Shown: in pieces, positions 1 through 5,562 of the stretch
How positions within the stretch are numbered: position 1 is the first letter of the stretch
Layout: every line of letters starts with the position of its first letter
Program-made: the position numbers and the translations under genes
Origin: Acidicaldus organivorans
GTDB taxonomy: Bacteria > Pseudomonadota > Alphaproteobacteria > Acetobacterales > Acetobacteraceae
Reading direction: 5' to 3'
Assembly (NCBI GenBank): GCA_000759655.1
Contig: KN173911.1
Coordinates: forward strand, 20,191 to 25,752
DNA: 5,562 nucleotides
Notes under the pieces: generated by a model
Databases searched by the model: none
The model's input: only the letters and a program-made list of their open reading frames with translations
Told to the model about the DNA's origin: nothing

Positions 1-1263
1 GAGCGCCGGGCGGTCGAGCCGGCGGAACAGGGCGGCGGTGAGGGCGAAACGCGCCGGGTCGGCAGTGTTGTAACGGCGATGGAGGTCGAGCCGGCGCTGG
101 AGCTCGGGATGACGGGCAGCGGCGCGGCGCATTCCCTCCTCGCGGCGGTGCAGCTTGCGGCCGAAACTCACGCCCCCCGCGTGATAGACGAAGACGTCGC
201 AGGCGAGCAGATGGCGGAAGCCGCGCTGGGCGGCGCGCAGGCAGAAATCGACCTCCTCGCCATAGCCGAGCCCGAAGGTTTCGGCATCGAAAGGACCGAC
301 CTCATCGAGCGCAGCGCGCCGGATATACATGCAGAAGCCGACCGTCACCGGCATCTCGGCGCTGCGCCCGGCATTGACCCGCGCCGTCTCGGCGTCGATC
401 TCGCGAAAGTCGAGCCCGAAGGCGACCGGCCCGCCATCGAGGTCGGGGTACGAGCAGATGGTGGCGTTGTTGGAAAAGGGCGACACGCTCGCCACCCGCG
501 GCGTGGCATAGGCGTGCGCCGCCAGCCGCTCGATCCAGCCTCGGGGGACTTCGGTGTCGTTGTTGAGCAGGATCACGTCATGCCGCCCGGCCGCCGTCGT
601 GCCGCGATTGCAGGCGCCGACGAAGCCTCGACGGCGGGCGGGGCGGATGAGACGGATCAGGCCCCGCTCATGATAGCGTTCGAGGAGGGCGCTGAGCGCA
701 GGCTCTGGCGCGTGGTCGTCGATGACGATGATCTCGCCGAGAAAAGGCGAAGGCGCGGCGATGACCGAGTCGAGGCAGCGCCTGGTCTCGGCAAGCCCCC
801 GATAGACGGGGATGATGACATCGACGCGAAGCCCCTCGGGTGGCGGGGGCAGGGCGTTCTCGCGCACCGGGAGATGGGCGGCGAGCGAAAATCCCCGCTC
901 GGTCGGGAAGCCGAGCCGCATCCCGTGGGTGACGTGATAGAAGAGCGGGTTGGCCGCCGCCTCGGGGTGATGAAAGGCGTAGAACGTCGCATCGAAATGG
1001 GGATGGGGATGGCGGAGTTCGGGCGCGCCGAAGCGGAGATAGTGCAGAAGGGGCGGCATGCCCGAGCCCGCCACGTCCGGATAGGTGCGCACATACCACG
1101 CCGTGTCGAAGAACCGGTTGGGATCGCGCCCCTCATAGAGCCCGTAGCGCAGGAAATGATCGAGCGGCTCGGCCCCCGACGCCCCGACATCCGGATAGCG
1201 CCGGACATACCAGTCGGCATCGAAAATGGCGCGGATCACCTCTTCGAGGCTGAGCGCCCGCAT
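1..1263 (-). CDS. Family 2 (GT-A) glycosyltransferase with N-terminal repeats (partial)
   Basis: The frame is open from the ATG at 1263 to the left edge (421 residues, no stop); the C-terminus is missing. Residues 14-125 hold three repeats of 38-residue period. A GT-A domain starts at about 147 with VDVIIPVYRGLAETRRCLDSV, then EIIVIDDHAP (177-186), RRGFVGACNRG (211-221), the metal-binding DxD-like LLNNDTEVPRGW (232-243, Asp236) and VGFCMYIRRAALDEVGPFD (308-326). GYGEEVDFCLRA (333-344) carries the acidic catalytic-base region. This is the arrangement of family 2 enzymes that transfer sugars from nucleotide-sugars onto surface polysaccharide or glycan chains; donor and acceptor cannot be told. 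No signal peptide or membrane segment is seen, so it is probably cytoplasmic or membrane-associated. A GTG directly precedes the ATG as an alternative start; the ribosome binding site (GGGGG a few bases upstream) is poor. It lies 63 bases after the lipoprotein gene and may be read through from the operon, but has no obvious functional link to it. Confidence 0.9.
   Translation of the reverse strand, partial: MRALSLEEVIRAIFDADWYVRRYPDVGASGAEPLDHFLRYGLYEGRDPNRFFDTAWYVRTYPDVAGSGMPPLLHYLRFGAPELRHPHPHFDATFYAFHHPEAAANPLFYHVTHGMRLGFPTERGFSLAAHLPVRENALPPPPEGLRVDVIIPVYRGLAETRRCLDSVIAAPSPFLGEIIVIDDHAPEPALSALLERYHERGLIRLIRPARRRGFVGACNRGTTAAGRHDVILLNNDTEVPRGWIERLAAHAYATPRVASVSPFSNNATICSYPDLDGGPVAFGLDFREIDAETARVNAGRSAEMPVTVGFCMYIRRAALDEVGPFDAETFGLGYGEEVDFCLRAAQRGFRHLLACDVFVYHAGGVSFGRKLHRREEGMRRAAARHPELQRRLDLHRRYNTADPARFALTAALFRRLDRPAL
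889..1224 (-). repeat. Three protein-level repeats (38-residue period) in the glycosyltransferase N-terminus
   Basis: Repeat units begin at Phe14, Phe52 and Phe90 of the glycosyltransferase, exactly 38 residues apart (nucleotides 1224-1111, 1110-997, 996-889). The shared pattern is FDxxWYVRxYPDV, a short G/S spacer, PLxHYLRxG, then an Arg/Pro-rich linker. Units 1 and 2 are close (FDADWYVRRYPDV and FDTAWYVRTYPDV); unit 3 is degenerate (FDATFYAFHHPEA, then FYHVTHGMRLGFP). The repeat is visible in the protein, with only partial similarity in the DNA. Such FD..YY/WY...PDV units are often found beside surface-polysaccharide glycosyltransferases; their function is not established to my knowledge. 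Confidence 0.7.
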
Positions 1264-1340
1264 CACGCCCCCGCTTGCGCCCCTGCCGCGGCGAAAACTG
1301 CCAAGGCGAAAAGCGCTCCCCGCACCTCAGAGCAGACCAT
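1263..1340 (-). other. Signal-peptide-like mini-ORF between the lipoprotein gene and the glycosyltransferase
   Basis: An ORF of 25 codons from the ATG at 1340, or 20 codons from the GTG at 1325, ends with TGA at 1265-1263. From the GTG it reads VRGALFALAVFAAAGAQAGA: a positive charge, a 12-residue hydrophobic core, then an AQA|GA site that fits Sec signal peptidase I. The GTG starts one base after the DUF3035 stop, and the TGA shares a base with the glycosyltransferase ATG (TGATG), the junction style used upstream in this operon. It could be the remaining 5' end of a lost secreted-protein gene (M16 peptidases are often found here in relatives), a small translated coupling peptide, or chance in Ala-rich GC-rich DNA. 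No mature domain follows in this frame. Whether it is translated is unknown. Confidence 0.3.
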
Positions 1341-1920
1341 CGAACAGGCCGGACTTCTTGGGCGGCTGCAGGGTGGGGATCGGCCCCTCGGCCGGGCTCT
1401 TTCCCGCCTCGCGGTTGGCAGCGAGCCGCGCCGCCTCGGCCTTGGCGTCGAGGAGTTCGGCGGGAGGACGGGGCGGCTTCCAGAAGAAGAGGAGCGAGGC
1501 GAGCCGTCCCGCCTGCAGCGCGGCATTGGCCTCGGCATCGACCTTGTCGCGGATGTCGGGCGGGGCGGGTGGCCCCGCCGCGGCGACCAACGCCTTCTCG
1601 CCTGGCGAAGGCGCCGCCGGGGGACGGTAGAGCGCCATGGTCGGGACCAGGGCGGCCTCGGCCTGGGCGCGGATCGATTTCTGCGACGGGCTCTCGGCGT
1701 GCGGGTCGGGCGGGGCGAGATCGTAGGTCGGGGGCACTTCGAGCGGCTGGCGCGTCGTCACCTGGAACTCGACCGGCGAGTCGCGGAGCACGCCGAAGGA
1801 TTGCGCCACATCCTCCCCGCCATGCTCACAGGCGGCGAGCAAGAGGAGCCCCGCCATGCCCGCGCCGCCGAGCGCCGCTTTCATCGCGCCCTTCGCTGCT
1901 GCCCTCTTGCGCTCTCTCAT
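1327..1920 (-). CDS. DUF3035 / BamF-like outer-membrane lipoprotein
   Basis: A 197-residue prolipoprotein. The basic N-terminus (MRERKRAAAK) is followed by a hydrophobic stretch and the lipobox LLLLAAC with Cys31 as the predicted lipidated residue. Glu at +2 is not the Asp inner-membrane retention signal, so outer-membrane sorting is likely. The mature part has AQSFGVLRDSPVEFQV (39-54) and RQPLEVPPTYDLAPPDP (57-73), which match the alphaproteobacterial DUF3035 pattern; some annotations call this family BamF, a lipoprotein linked to the outer-membrane beta-barrel assembly complex. The rest is rich in Ala and Pro and probably largely extended, with an Ala/Glu-rich helix-like stretch near 115-140 and a C-terminal GLFDGLL. 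The start is fixed by an ATGA overlap with lspA and a good ribosome binding site. An in-frame ATG at 1884 would give a shorter, more typical signal peptide and cannot be excluded. Family assignment is from pattern recognition; the BamF role is inferred from the family. Confidence 0.85.
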   Translation of the reverse strand: MRERKRAAAKGAMKAALGGAGMAGLLLLAACEHGGEDVAQSFGVLRDSPVEFQVTTRQPLEVPPTYDLAPPDPHAESPSQKSIRAQAEAALVPTMALYRPPAAPSPGEKALVAAAGPPAPPDIRDKVDAEANAALQAGRLASLLFFWKPPRPPAELLDAKAEAARLAANREAGKSPAEGPIPTLQPPKKSGLFDGLL

Positions 1921-2435
1921 CCCTTCTCTCCCCGCGCGCTTTCGCCCCGCGCCGGCGCCGCGATGCCATCCAGCAGGAGCAACCCCACCCCGATCACGAT
2001 GGCCGCGTCGGCGACGTTGAAGACGTACCAGGAGACGCTCCCGATATGGGCGTGGATGAAATCGACCACCGCGCCAAACCGCAACCGGTCGAGCACGTTG
2101 CCGAGCGCGCCGCCGGCGATCGCCCCGAGCGCCCCCGCCACCCGCCAGGACTCGGCGCGGGTGAGCCAGAGCCCAAGCCCCGCCACCACCGCGATCGCCA
2201 CCACGATCAGGGCGGGCCGCGCCCAGGCCCCCAGCCCATTGAGCAGGCCGAAAGTGACGCCGCGGTTCCAGACCAGGGTGAAGTTGAGGACGGGAAGGAG
2301 GCGCACCATGCCGCGTTCGGGAAGATCGAGCCCATGCAGCACCCAGTATTTGCTCGCCTGATCGAGGGCGAGCACCGCCACCGCGATCAGGGCGCCGAAG
2401 CCGAGCCGGCCCCTCGTCTCGTCCCGTTGCGTCAT
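1917..2435 (-). CDS. lspA: Lipoprotein signal peptidase (signal peptidase II)
   Basis: Inner-membrane aspartic peptidase that removes the signal peptide of prolipoproteins after the lipobox Cys has been diacylglycerated. The 172-residue length is normal. Visible: first membrane segment about 11-25 ending in DQASK (25-29); NRGVTFGLLNG at 57-67 (family NxGxxFG motif); membrane segments about 73-90 and 99-112; GNVLDR at 112-117; VVDFI with Asp125; and FNVADAAI with Asp143, followed by a last segment to about 158. Asp125 and Asp143 correspond to the catalytic pair. The ATG at 2435 shares its A with the ileS stop (TGATG). An in-frame upstream ATG at 2489 would add 18 Arg-rich residues over the ileS zinc-knuckle codons and is rejected. 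The C-terminal tail (ARGESARGEKG) is hydrophilic, and its codons carry the ribosome binding site for the next gene. The next gene is itself a lipoprotein and a likely substrate. Confidence 0.97.
   Translation of the reverse strand: MTQRDETRGRLGFGALIAVAVLALDQASKYWVLHGLDLPERGMVRLLPVLNFTLVWNRGVTFGLLNGLGAWARPALIVVAIAVVAGLGLWLTRAESWRVAGALGAIAGGALGNVLDRLRFGAVVDFIHAHIGSVSWYVFNVADAAIVIGVGLLLLDGIAAPARGESARGEKG
1927..1933 (-). promoter_or_regulatory. Ribosome binding site of the DUF3035 lipoprotein gene
   Basis: The minus strand reads GGGGAGAGAAGGG directly before the ATG at 1920. The GGAG core ends 7 bases before the start codon, good Shine-Dalgarno spacing. It lies inside the last codons of lspA. 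It is the clearest ribosome binding site in the window and supports the first ATG (1920) over the internal one at 1884. Confidence 0.65.
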
Positions 2436-5221
2436 CAGGCGGCGTGCCCGACGAGGCCGGACTCGACCGCCTCCGCGCAGCGCGCGCAAAGGAGCGGGTG
2501 GCGGGGATCAGCGCCGACCGAGGGAAGATGCCGCCAGCAGCGCACGCATTTGGCCGCTTCGGTGGGGACGACGCGCGCCCCCTCCTCCGCCCCGCGCCGC
2601 AGCCGCACCTGCGAGACGATCAGCACCTCGGCCCATTCCTCCTCGGAGAGGAGCGGATCGGTGCCCTCGGGCAGGGTGATCTCGACCTCGGCCTCGAGCG
2701 AGGCGTGGATCCGGTCCTCGGCGCGCAGCCGCTCGATCTCGGTGGTCACCGCGCGGCGGCGGGCGCGGATCGCCTCCCAGCGCGCCGCAAGCGCCGGATC
2801 ATGCCACGCGGCGGGGATCTCGGGGAAATCCTCGAGATGGACCGACCCCTCTTCGCCGAACCGGGCGAGCCACGCCTCCTCGGCCGTGAAGCAGAGCACC
2901 GGGGCGAGCCAGAGACAGAGCGTGCGGTGCAAGATGTCGAGCACGGTGCGGGCGGCGCGCCGGCGCGGATGGTCGGGCCGGTCGCAGTAGAGCGTGTCCT
3001 TGCGGATATCAAAATAGAAGGCGGAGAGGTCGGCCGCGCAGAAGGCGTGGATCTCGGGATAGACCCCGGTCCAGTCATGGGTCTCGACCGCCTTCCTGAG
3101 CCGCCGGTCGAGTTCGGTGAGCCGGTGCAGGATATAGCGCTCGAGCCCAGGAAGTTCCTCATCGGGCAGGCGCTCGGCGGGGTCGAACCCGTCGAGGCAG
3201 CCGAGCAGCCAGCGCAGCGAATTGCGCAGGCGGCGATAGACGTCGGCCTGCTGCTTGAGGATCTCGGGGCCGATGCGGAGATCCTCGGTGGTGTCCGACA
3301 TCATCACCCAGAGGCGGAGGATGTCGGCGCCATACTGTTTCATCACGTCCTGCGGGGCGACGACGTTGCCGAGCGATTTCGACATTTTCCGCCCCTGCTC
3401 GTCGAGGACGAAGCCGTGGGTGAGCACCGCCTTGAAGGGGGCGCGCCCGCGGGTGCCGACCGCCTCGAGGAGCGAGGAGTGGAACCAGCCGCGGTGCGGG
3501 TCGGAGCCTTCGAGATAGAGATCGGCGGGCCCGGGAAGCCCCCGCGCCTCGAGCACGAAGGCGTGCGTCGAGCCGCTCTCGAACCAGACATCGACGATGT
3601 CCTTGACCTGCTCGAATTCGGCCGGATCATGGTCGGGGCCGAGAAAACGCTCGGGCGGCGAGGCATACCACGCATCCGCCCCTTCCTCGGCGAAGATGGC
3701 GACGATGCGCGCCATCACCTCGGGATCGCGCAGGGGCTCGCCGGTGCGGCGGTTGACGAAGACCGGGATCGGCACGCCCCAGGCGCGCTGACGCGAGATG
3801 CACCAGTCGGGGCGGGCGGCGACCATCGAGCCGATCCGGTTGCGCCCCGCCTCCGGCACGAAATGCGTCCTGGCGATCTCGGCGAGCGCCTTCCGGCGGA
3901 TCTCGAGTGGTCCGTCCATGCGGATGAACCATTGCGGCGTGGCGCGGAAGATGAGCGGGGCCTTGGAGCGCCAGGAATGGGGATAGGCGTGCACGATGGT
4001 CTCGGCGGCAAGCAGGGCGCGCGCCTCTCTGAGCGCCGCCATCACCGGCTCGGCCGCCTTATAGACATGGATCCCGGCGAAAAGCGGCACCGAGGGATTG
4101 AACGTGCCATCCGGCCCCACCGTGTCCGGGATCTCGAGCCCAAAGCGCTGGCCGAGGAAGAAGTCGTCATCGCCGTGGCTCGGCGCGACATGAACGAAGC
4201 CGCTCCCCTGATCGGTGGTGACGAACTCGGCGGCAAGCAGCGGCACGCGGGCGGGATAGCCTGCGGCGGCGAGCGGATGGGCGGCGGTGAGGCCGGCGAG
4301 CTCCTCGCCTCGGAGCACGCGCTCGAGATGATGCTCGGTGATACGAAGCGCGGCGAGCAGCGCCTCGAGCCGGGGCATGGCGACGAGCAGCCGATCGCCC
4401 GGGGCGAGCGCCGCATTGTCGGCATGCGCCACCCGGATCAGCGCGTAGTCGATGCCGGGGCCATAGGCGATGGCGCGGTTGCCGGGGATGGTCCAGGGGG
4501 TGGTGGTCCAGATCACCACCCGCACATTCGGGCCGAAACGGTCGTCCTGGAGGGGAAAACCCACCCAGATCGCGGGGCTCTCGCGGTCATAATACTCGAC
4601 CTCGGCCTCGGCGAGCGCCGTCTTCTCGACGGGGGACCACAGCACCGGGCGCAGACCCCGATAAAGCTCGCCATTCATCAGGAACTTGCCGATCTCGGCA
4701 GCGATCGCCGCCTCAGAGGGAAAGTCCATGGTGGCGTAGCGGTGGGCGAAATCACCCTCCACGCCGAGGCGGCGGAACTCCTCGGCCTGCACCTGCATCC
4801 AGTGCGCGGCATAGGCGCGGCACTCGGCGCGGAAGTCGAGAATAGGAACGGCGTCCTTGTCGCGCCCCGCCTTGCGGTATTCCTCCTCGATCCGCCACTC
4901 GATGGGCAGCCCGTGGCAGTCCCAGCCGGGGATGTAGTCGGCATCGAAGCCCGCCATCTGGTGGGCGCGGTTGATGACGTCCTTCAGGATCTTGTTGAGC
5001 GCGGTGCCGATGTGAAGATTGCCGTTGGCATAGGGCGGGCCGTCATGGAGGATGAATTTGGGCCGGCCGCGGGCGCGCTCGCGGAGCTTCTCCCAGAGCC
5101 CCATCTTCTCCCAGCGGGCGAGGAAGAGGGGCTCGCGCCGCGGAAGATCGGCGCGCATCGGAAAGGAGGTGCGGGGAAGAAAGACGGTGGCGCGATAGTC
5201 CTGATCCTGATCTGCGTTCAT
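2435..5221 (-). CDS. ileS: Isoleucyl-tRNA synthetase
   Basis: Cytoplasmic class Ia synthetase charging tRNA-Ile, with editing of misactivated valine. At 928 residues it has the usual bacterial (IleRS1-type) length. Visible landmarks: [12 protein letters not shown] at 62-73 (HIGH-region, last His replaced by Thr73); [11 protein letters not shown] at 99-109; editing-domain motifs [11 protein letters not shown] at 238-248 and [16 protein letters not shown] at 339-354; [16 protein letters not shown] at 471-486; [11 protein letters not shown] at 545-555; GSDPHRGWF at 572-580 (Gln of the usual GSDQHRGWF is Pro575); KMSKS at 612-616; and a C-terminal zinc knuckle with Cys892, Cys895, Cys912 and Cys915. 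The ATG at 5221 is chosen because it overlaps the ribF stop (ATGA) and gives a normal N-terminus ([12 protein letters not shown]). No clear Shine-Dalgarno precedes it, so it probably relies on coupling to ribF. The stop shares one base with the lspA ATG. Function is not in doubt; the two motif changes are treated as findings. Confidence 0.98.
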   Translation of the reverse strand: MNADQDQDYRATVFLPRTSFPMRADLPRREPLFLARWEKMGLWEKLRERARGRPKFILHDGPPYANGNLHIGTALNKILKDVINRAHQMAGFDADYIPGWDCHGLPIEWRIEEEYRKAGRDKDAVPILDFRAECRAYAAHWMQVQAEEFRRLGVEGDFAHRYATMDFPSEAAIAAEIGKFLMNGELYRGLRPVLWSPVEKTALAEAEVEYYDRESPAIWVGFPLQDDRFGPNVRVVIWTTTPWTIPGNRAIAYGPGIDYALIRVAHADNAALAPGDRLLVAMPRLEALLAALRITEHHLERVLRGEELAGLTAAHPLAAAGYPARVPLLAAEFVTTDQGSGFVHVAPSHGDDDFFLGQRFGLEIPDTVGPDGTFNPSVPLFAGIHVYKAAEPVMAALREARALLAAETIVHAYPHSWRSKAPLIFRATPQWFIRMDGPLEIRRKALAEIARTHFVPEAGRNRIGSMVAARPDWCISRQRAWGVPIPVFVNRRTGEPLRDPEVMARIVAIFAEEGADAWYASPPERFLGPDHDPAEFEQVKDIVDVWFESGSTHAFVLEARGLPGPADLYLEGSDPHRGWFHSSLLEAVGTRGRAPFKAVLTHGFVLDEQGRKMSKSLGNVVAPQDVMKQYGADILRLWVMMSDTTEDLRIGPEILKQQADVYRRLRNSLRWLLGCLDGFDPAERLPDEELPGLERYILHRLTELDRRLRKAVETHDWTGVYPEIHAFCAADLSAFYFDIRKDTLYCDRPDHPRRRAARTVLDILHRTLCLWLAPVLCFTAEEAWLARFGEEGSVHLEDFPEIPAAWHDPALAARWEAIRARRRAVTTEIERLRAEDRIHASLEAEVEITLPEGTDPLLSEEEWAEVLIVSQVRLRRGAEEGARVVPTEAAKCVRCWRHLPSVGADPRHPLLCARCAEAVESGLVGHAA

Positions 5222-5562
5222 GCGTCGAGCTCGGGAAAGGAGGAAGGGAGGGAATGGGTGGCGAACCAGCGCCGGGCGGTCTCGACATCGGCGGCAATTC
5301 CGGCCTTGAGCGCCTCCAGGCCGGGATAGGCGATCTCCTCGTGAAGATAGGCGAGGAAGAAGACGCGGAGTGCGGCGCCGTAGAGATCCCCCTCGAAGTC
5401 GAAGAGGAACACCTCGCAGCGGGTGAGGGGATCGCCGCCCAGAGTGGGACGGCGGCCGACATTGGCCACGCCATCGCGCATCCGCCCATCGGGGAGGGCA
5501 GCGCGCACCACGTAGATGCCGCGCGCCGGCTCGAGATAGGGGCCGAAGGTGAGATTGGCGGT
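5218..5562 (-). CDS. ribF: Bifunctional riboflavin kinase/FAD synthetase, C-terminal part (partial)
   Basis: RibF phosphorylates riboflavin to FMN and adenylates FMN to FAD in the cytoplasm. Only the last 114 residues, most of the C-terminal riboflavin kinase domain, lie in the window; the N-terminal FAD synthetase domain is beyond the right edge. The visible part starts with [19 protein letters not shown], which matches the kinase PTANL nucleotide-binding motif and the following P..G.Y.V strand. It continues with [10 protein letters not shown] and with [14 protein letters not shown], which carries the expected catalytic Glu and the conserved DF.GDLYG block. The tail has the usual [26 protein letters not shown] helix region in family position (L-H where L-R is more common). 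The frame is open from the edge to a TGA at 5220-5218. A GTG at 5511 is internal, not the true start. The stop overlaps the ileS start as ATGA, which indicates cotranscription and translational coupling. Identification is firm; the completeness of the gene cannot be judged. Confidence 0.95.
   Translation of the reverse strand, partial: TANLTFGPYLEPARGIYVVRAALPDGRMRDGVANVGRRPTLGGDPLTRCEVFLFDFEGDLYGAALRVFFLAYLHEEIAYPGLEALKAGIAADVETARRWFATHSLPSSFPELDA

Noticed and set aside
993..1014. Short ATGGGG tandem repeat on the plus strand
   Set aside because: Only two to three copies; it encodes HPHPHF in the glycosyltransferase linker and is simply Pro/His codon use.
657..1220. A 187-codon minus-strand frame inside the glycosyltransferase
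   Set aside because: It is Ser/Arg/Pro-rich with no motif. The neighbouring frame carries the full GT-A motif series and is open to the window edge, so that frame is the gene.
1264..1326. A terminator or promoter in the gap before the glycosyltransferase
   Set aside because: I found no stable inverted repeat followed by a T run on the minus strand and no convincing -35/-10 pair. The gap reads like coding DNA.
79..2361. A 760-codon open frame on the plus strand opposite the glycosyltransferase, lipoprotein and lspA genes
   Set aside because: It crosses three minus-strand genes with clear family motifs and shows only Arg/Gly/Ala/Glu-rich low-complexity translation. It is a GC-bias shadow.
2436..2489. 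An 18-residue N-terminal extension of LspA from the ATG at 2489
   Set aside because: The added residues are Arg/Gly-rich, unlike any LspA N-terminus, and the codons overlap the zinc-knuckle end of ileS. The ATG at 2435 fits the TGATG coupling and the family length.
1275..2990. A 571-codon plus-strand frame across the lipoprotein, lspA and ileS ends
   Set aside because: Arg/Pro/Ser-rich translation antisense to three well supported genes, with no family resemblance.
2444..5329. A 961-codon open frame on the plus strand opposite ileS and the ribF end
   Set aside because: It lies antisense to a certain gene, its composition is the Gly/Arg/Ala/Glu/Asp-rich mix that arises when GC-rich codons are read in reverse, and it has no recognisable domain. 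Such long antisense frames are expected at this GC content.

Overview
The window is a very GC-rich chromosomal segment (GC obvious by eye, not computed). All coding is on the minus strand, so the genes read from high to low coordinates. The gene content and order (ribF, ileS, lspA, then a DUF3035/BamF-like lipoprotein) and the style of the IleRS protein point to an alphaproteobacterium, probably of the Rhodospirillales/Acetobacteraceae type. That placement rests on remembered family patterns, not on a search.

Layout in transcription order: (1) the C-terminal riboflavin kinase part of RibF, cut by the right edge (5562-5218); (2) complete isoleucyl-tRNA synthetase IleS (5221-2435); (3) complete lipoprotein signal peptidase LspA (2435-1917); (4) a complete small lipoprotein of the DUF3035/BamF type (1920-1327); (5) a 63-base gap holding a 20-25 codon signal-peptide-like mini-ORF; (6) a family 2 glycosyltransferase with three 38-residue N-terminal repeats, cut by the left edge (1263-1). 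There are no gene-free stretches over 300 bases, and I saw no RNA gene, mobile element, CRISPR array or convincing terminator.

The first four genes are joined by ATGA, TGATG and ATGA stop/start overlaps. They look like one translationally coupled operon making a flavin cofactor enzyme, a tRNA synthetase, the lipoprotein signal peptidase and a lipoprotein that this peptidase would mature. The glycosyltransferase is the unexpected member: in related genomes I recall M16 (insulinase-like) peptidase genes after the DUF3035 gene. Here a short peptide resembling a Sec signal sequence lies exactly at the junction, which may be the remnant of such a gene or a small coupling ORF.

Most of the window is ordinary housekeeping DNA. 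I see no clear new defence or mobile system. The points worth checking are the bamF/glycosyltransferase junction, the glycosyltransferase repeats, and two substitutions in signature motifs of IleS (HIGT for HIGH; Pro for Gln in GSDQHRGWF).
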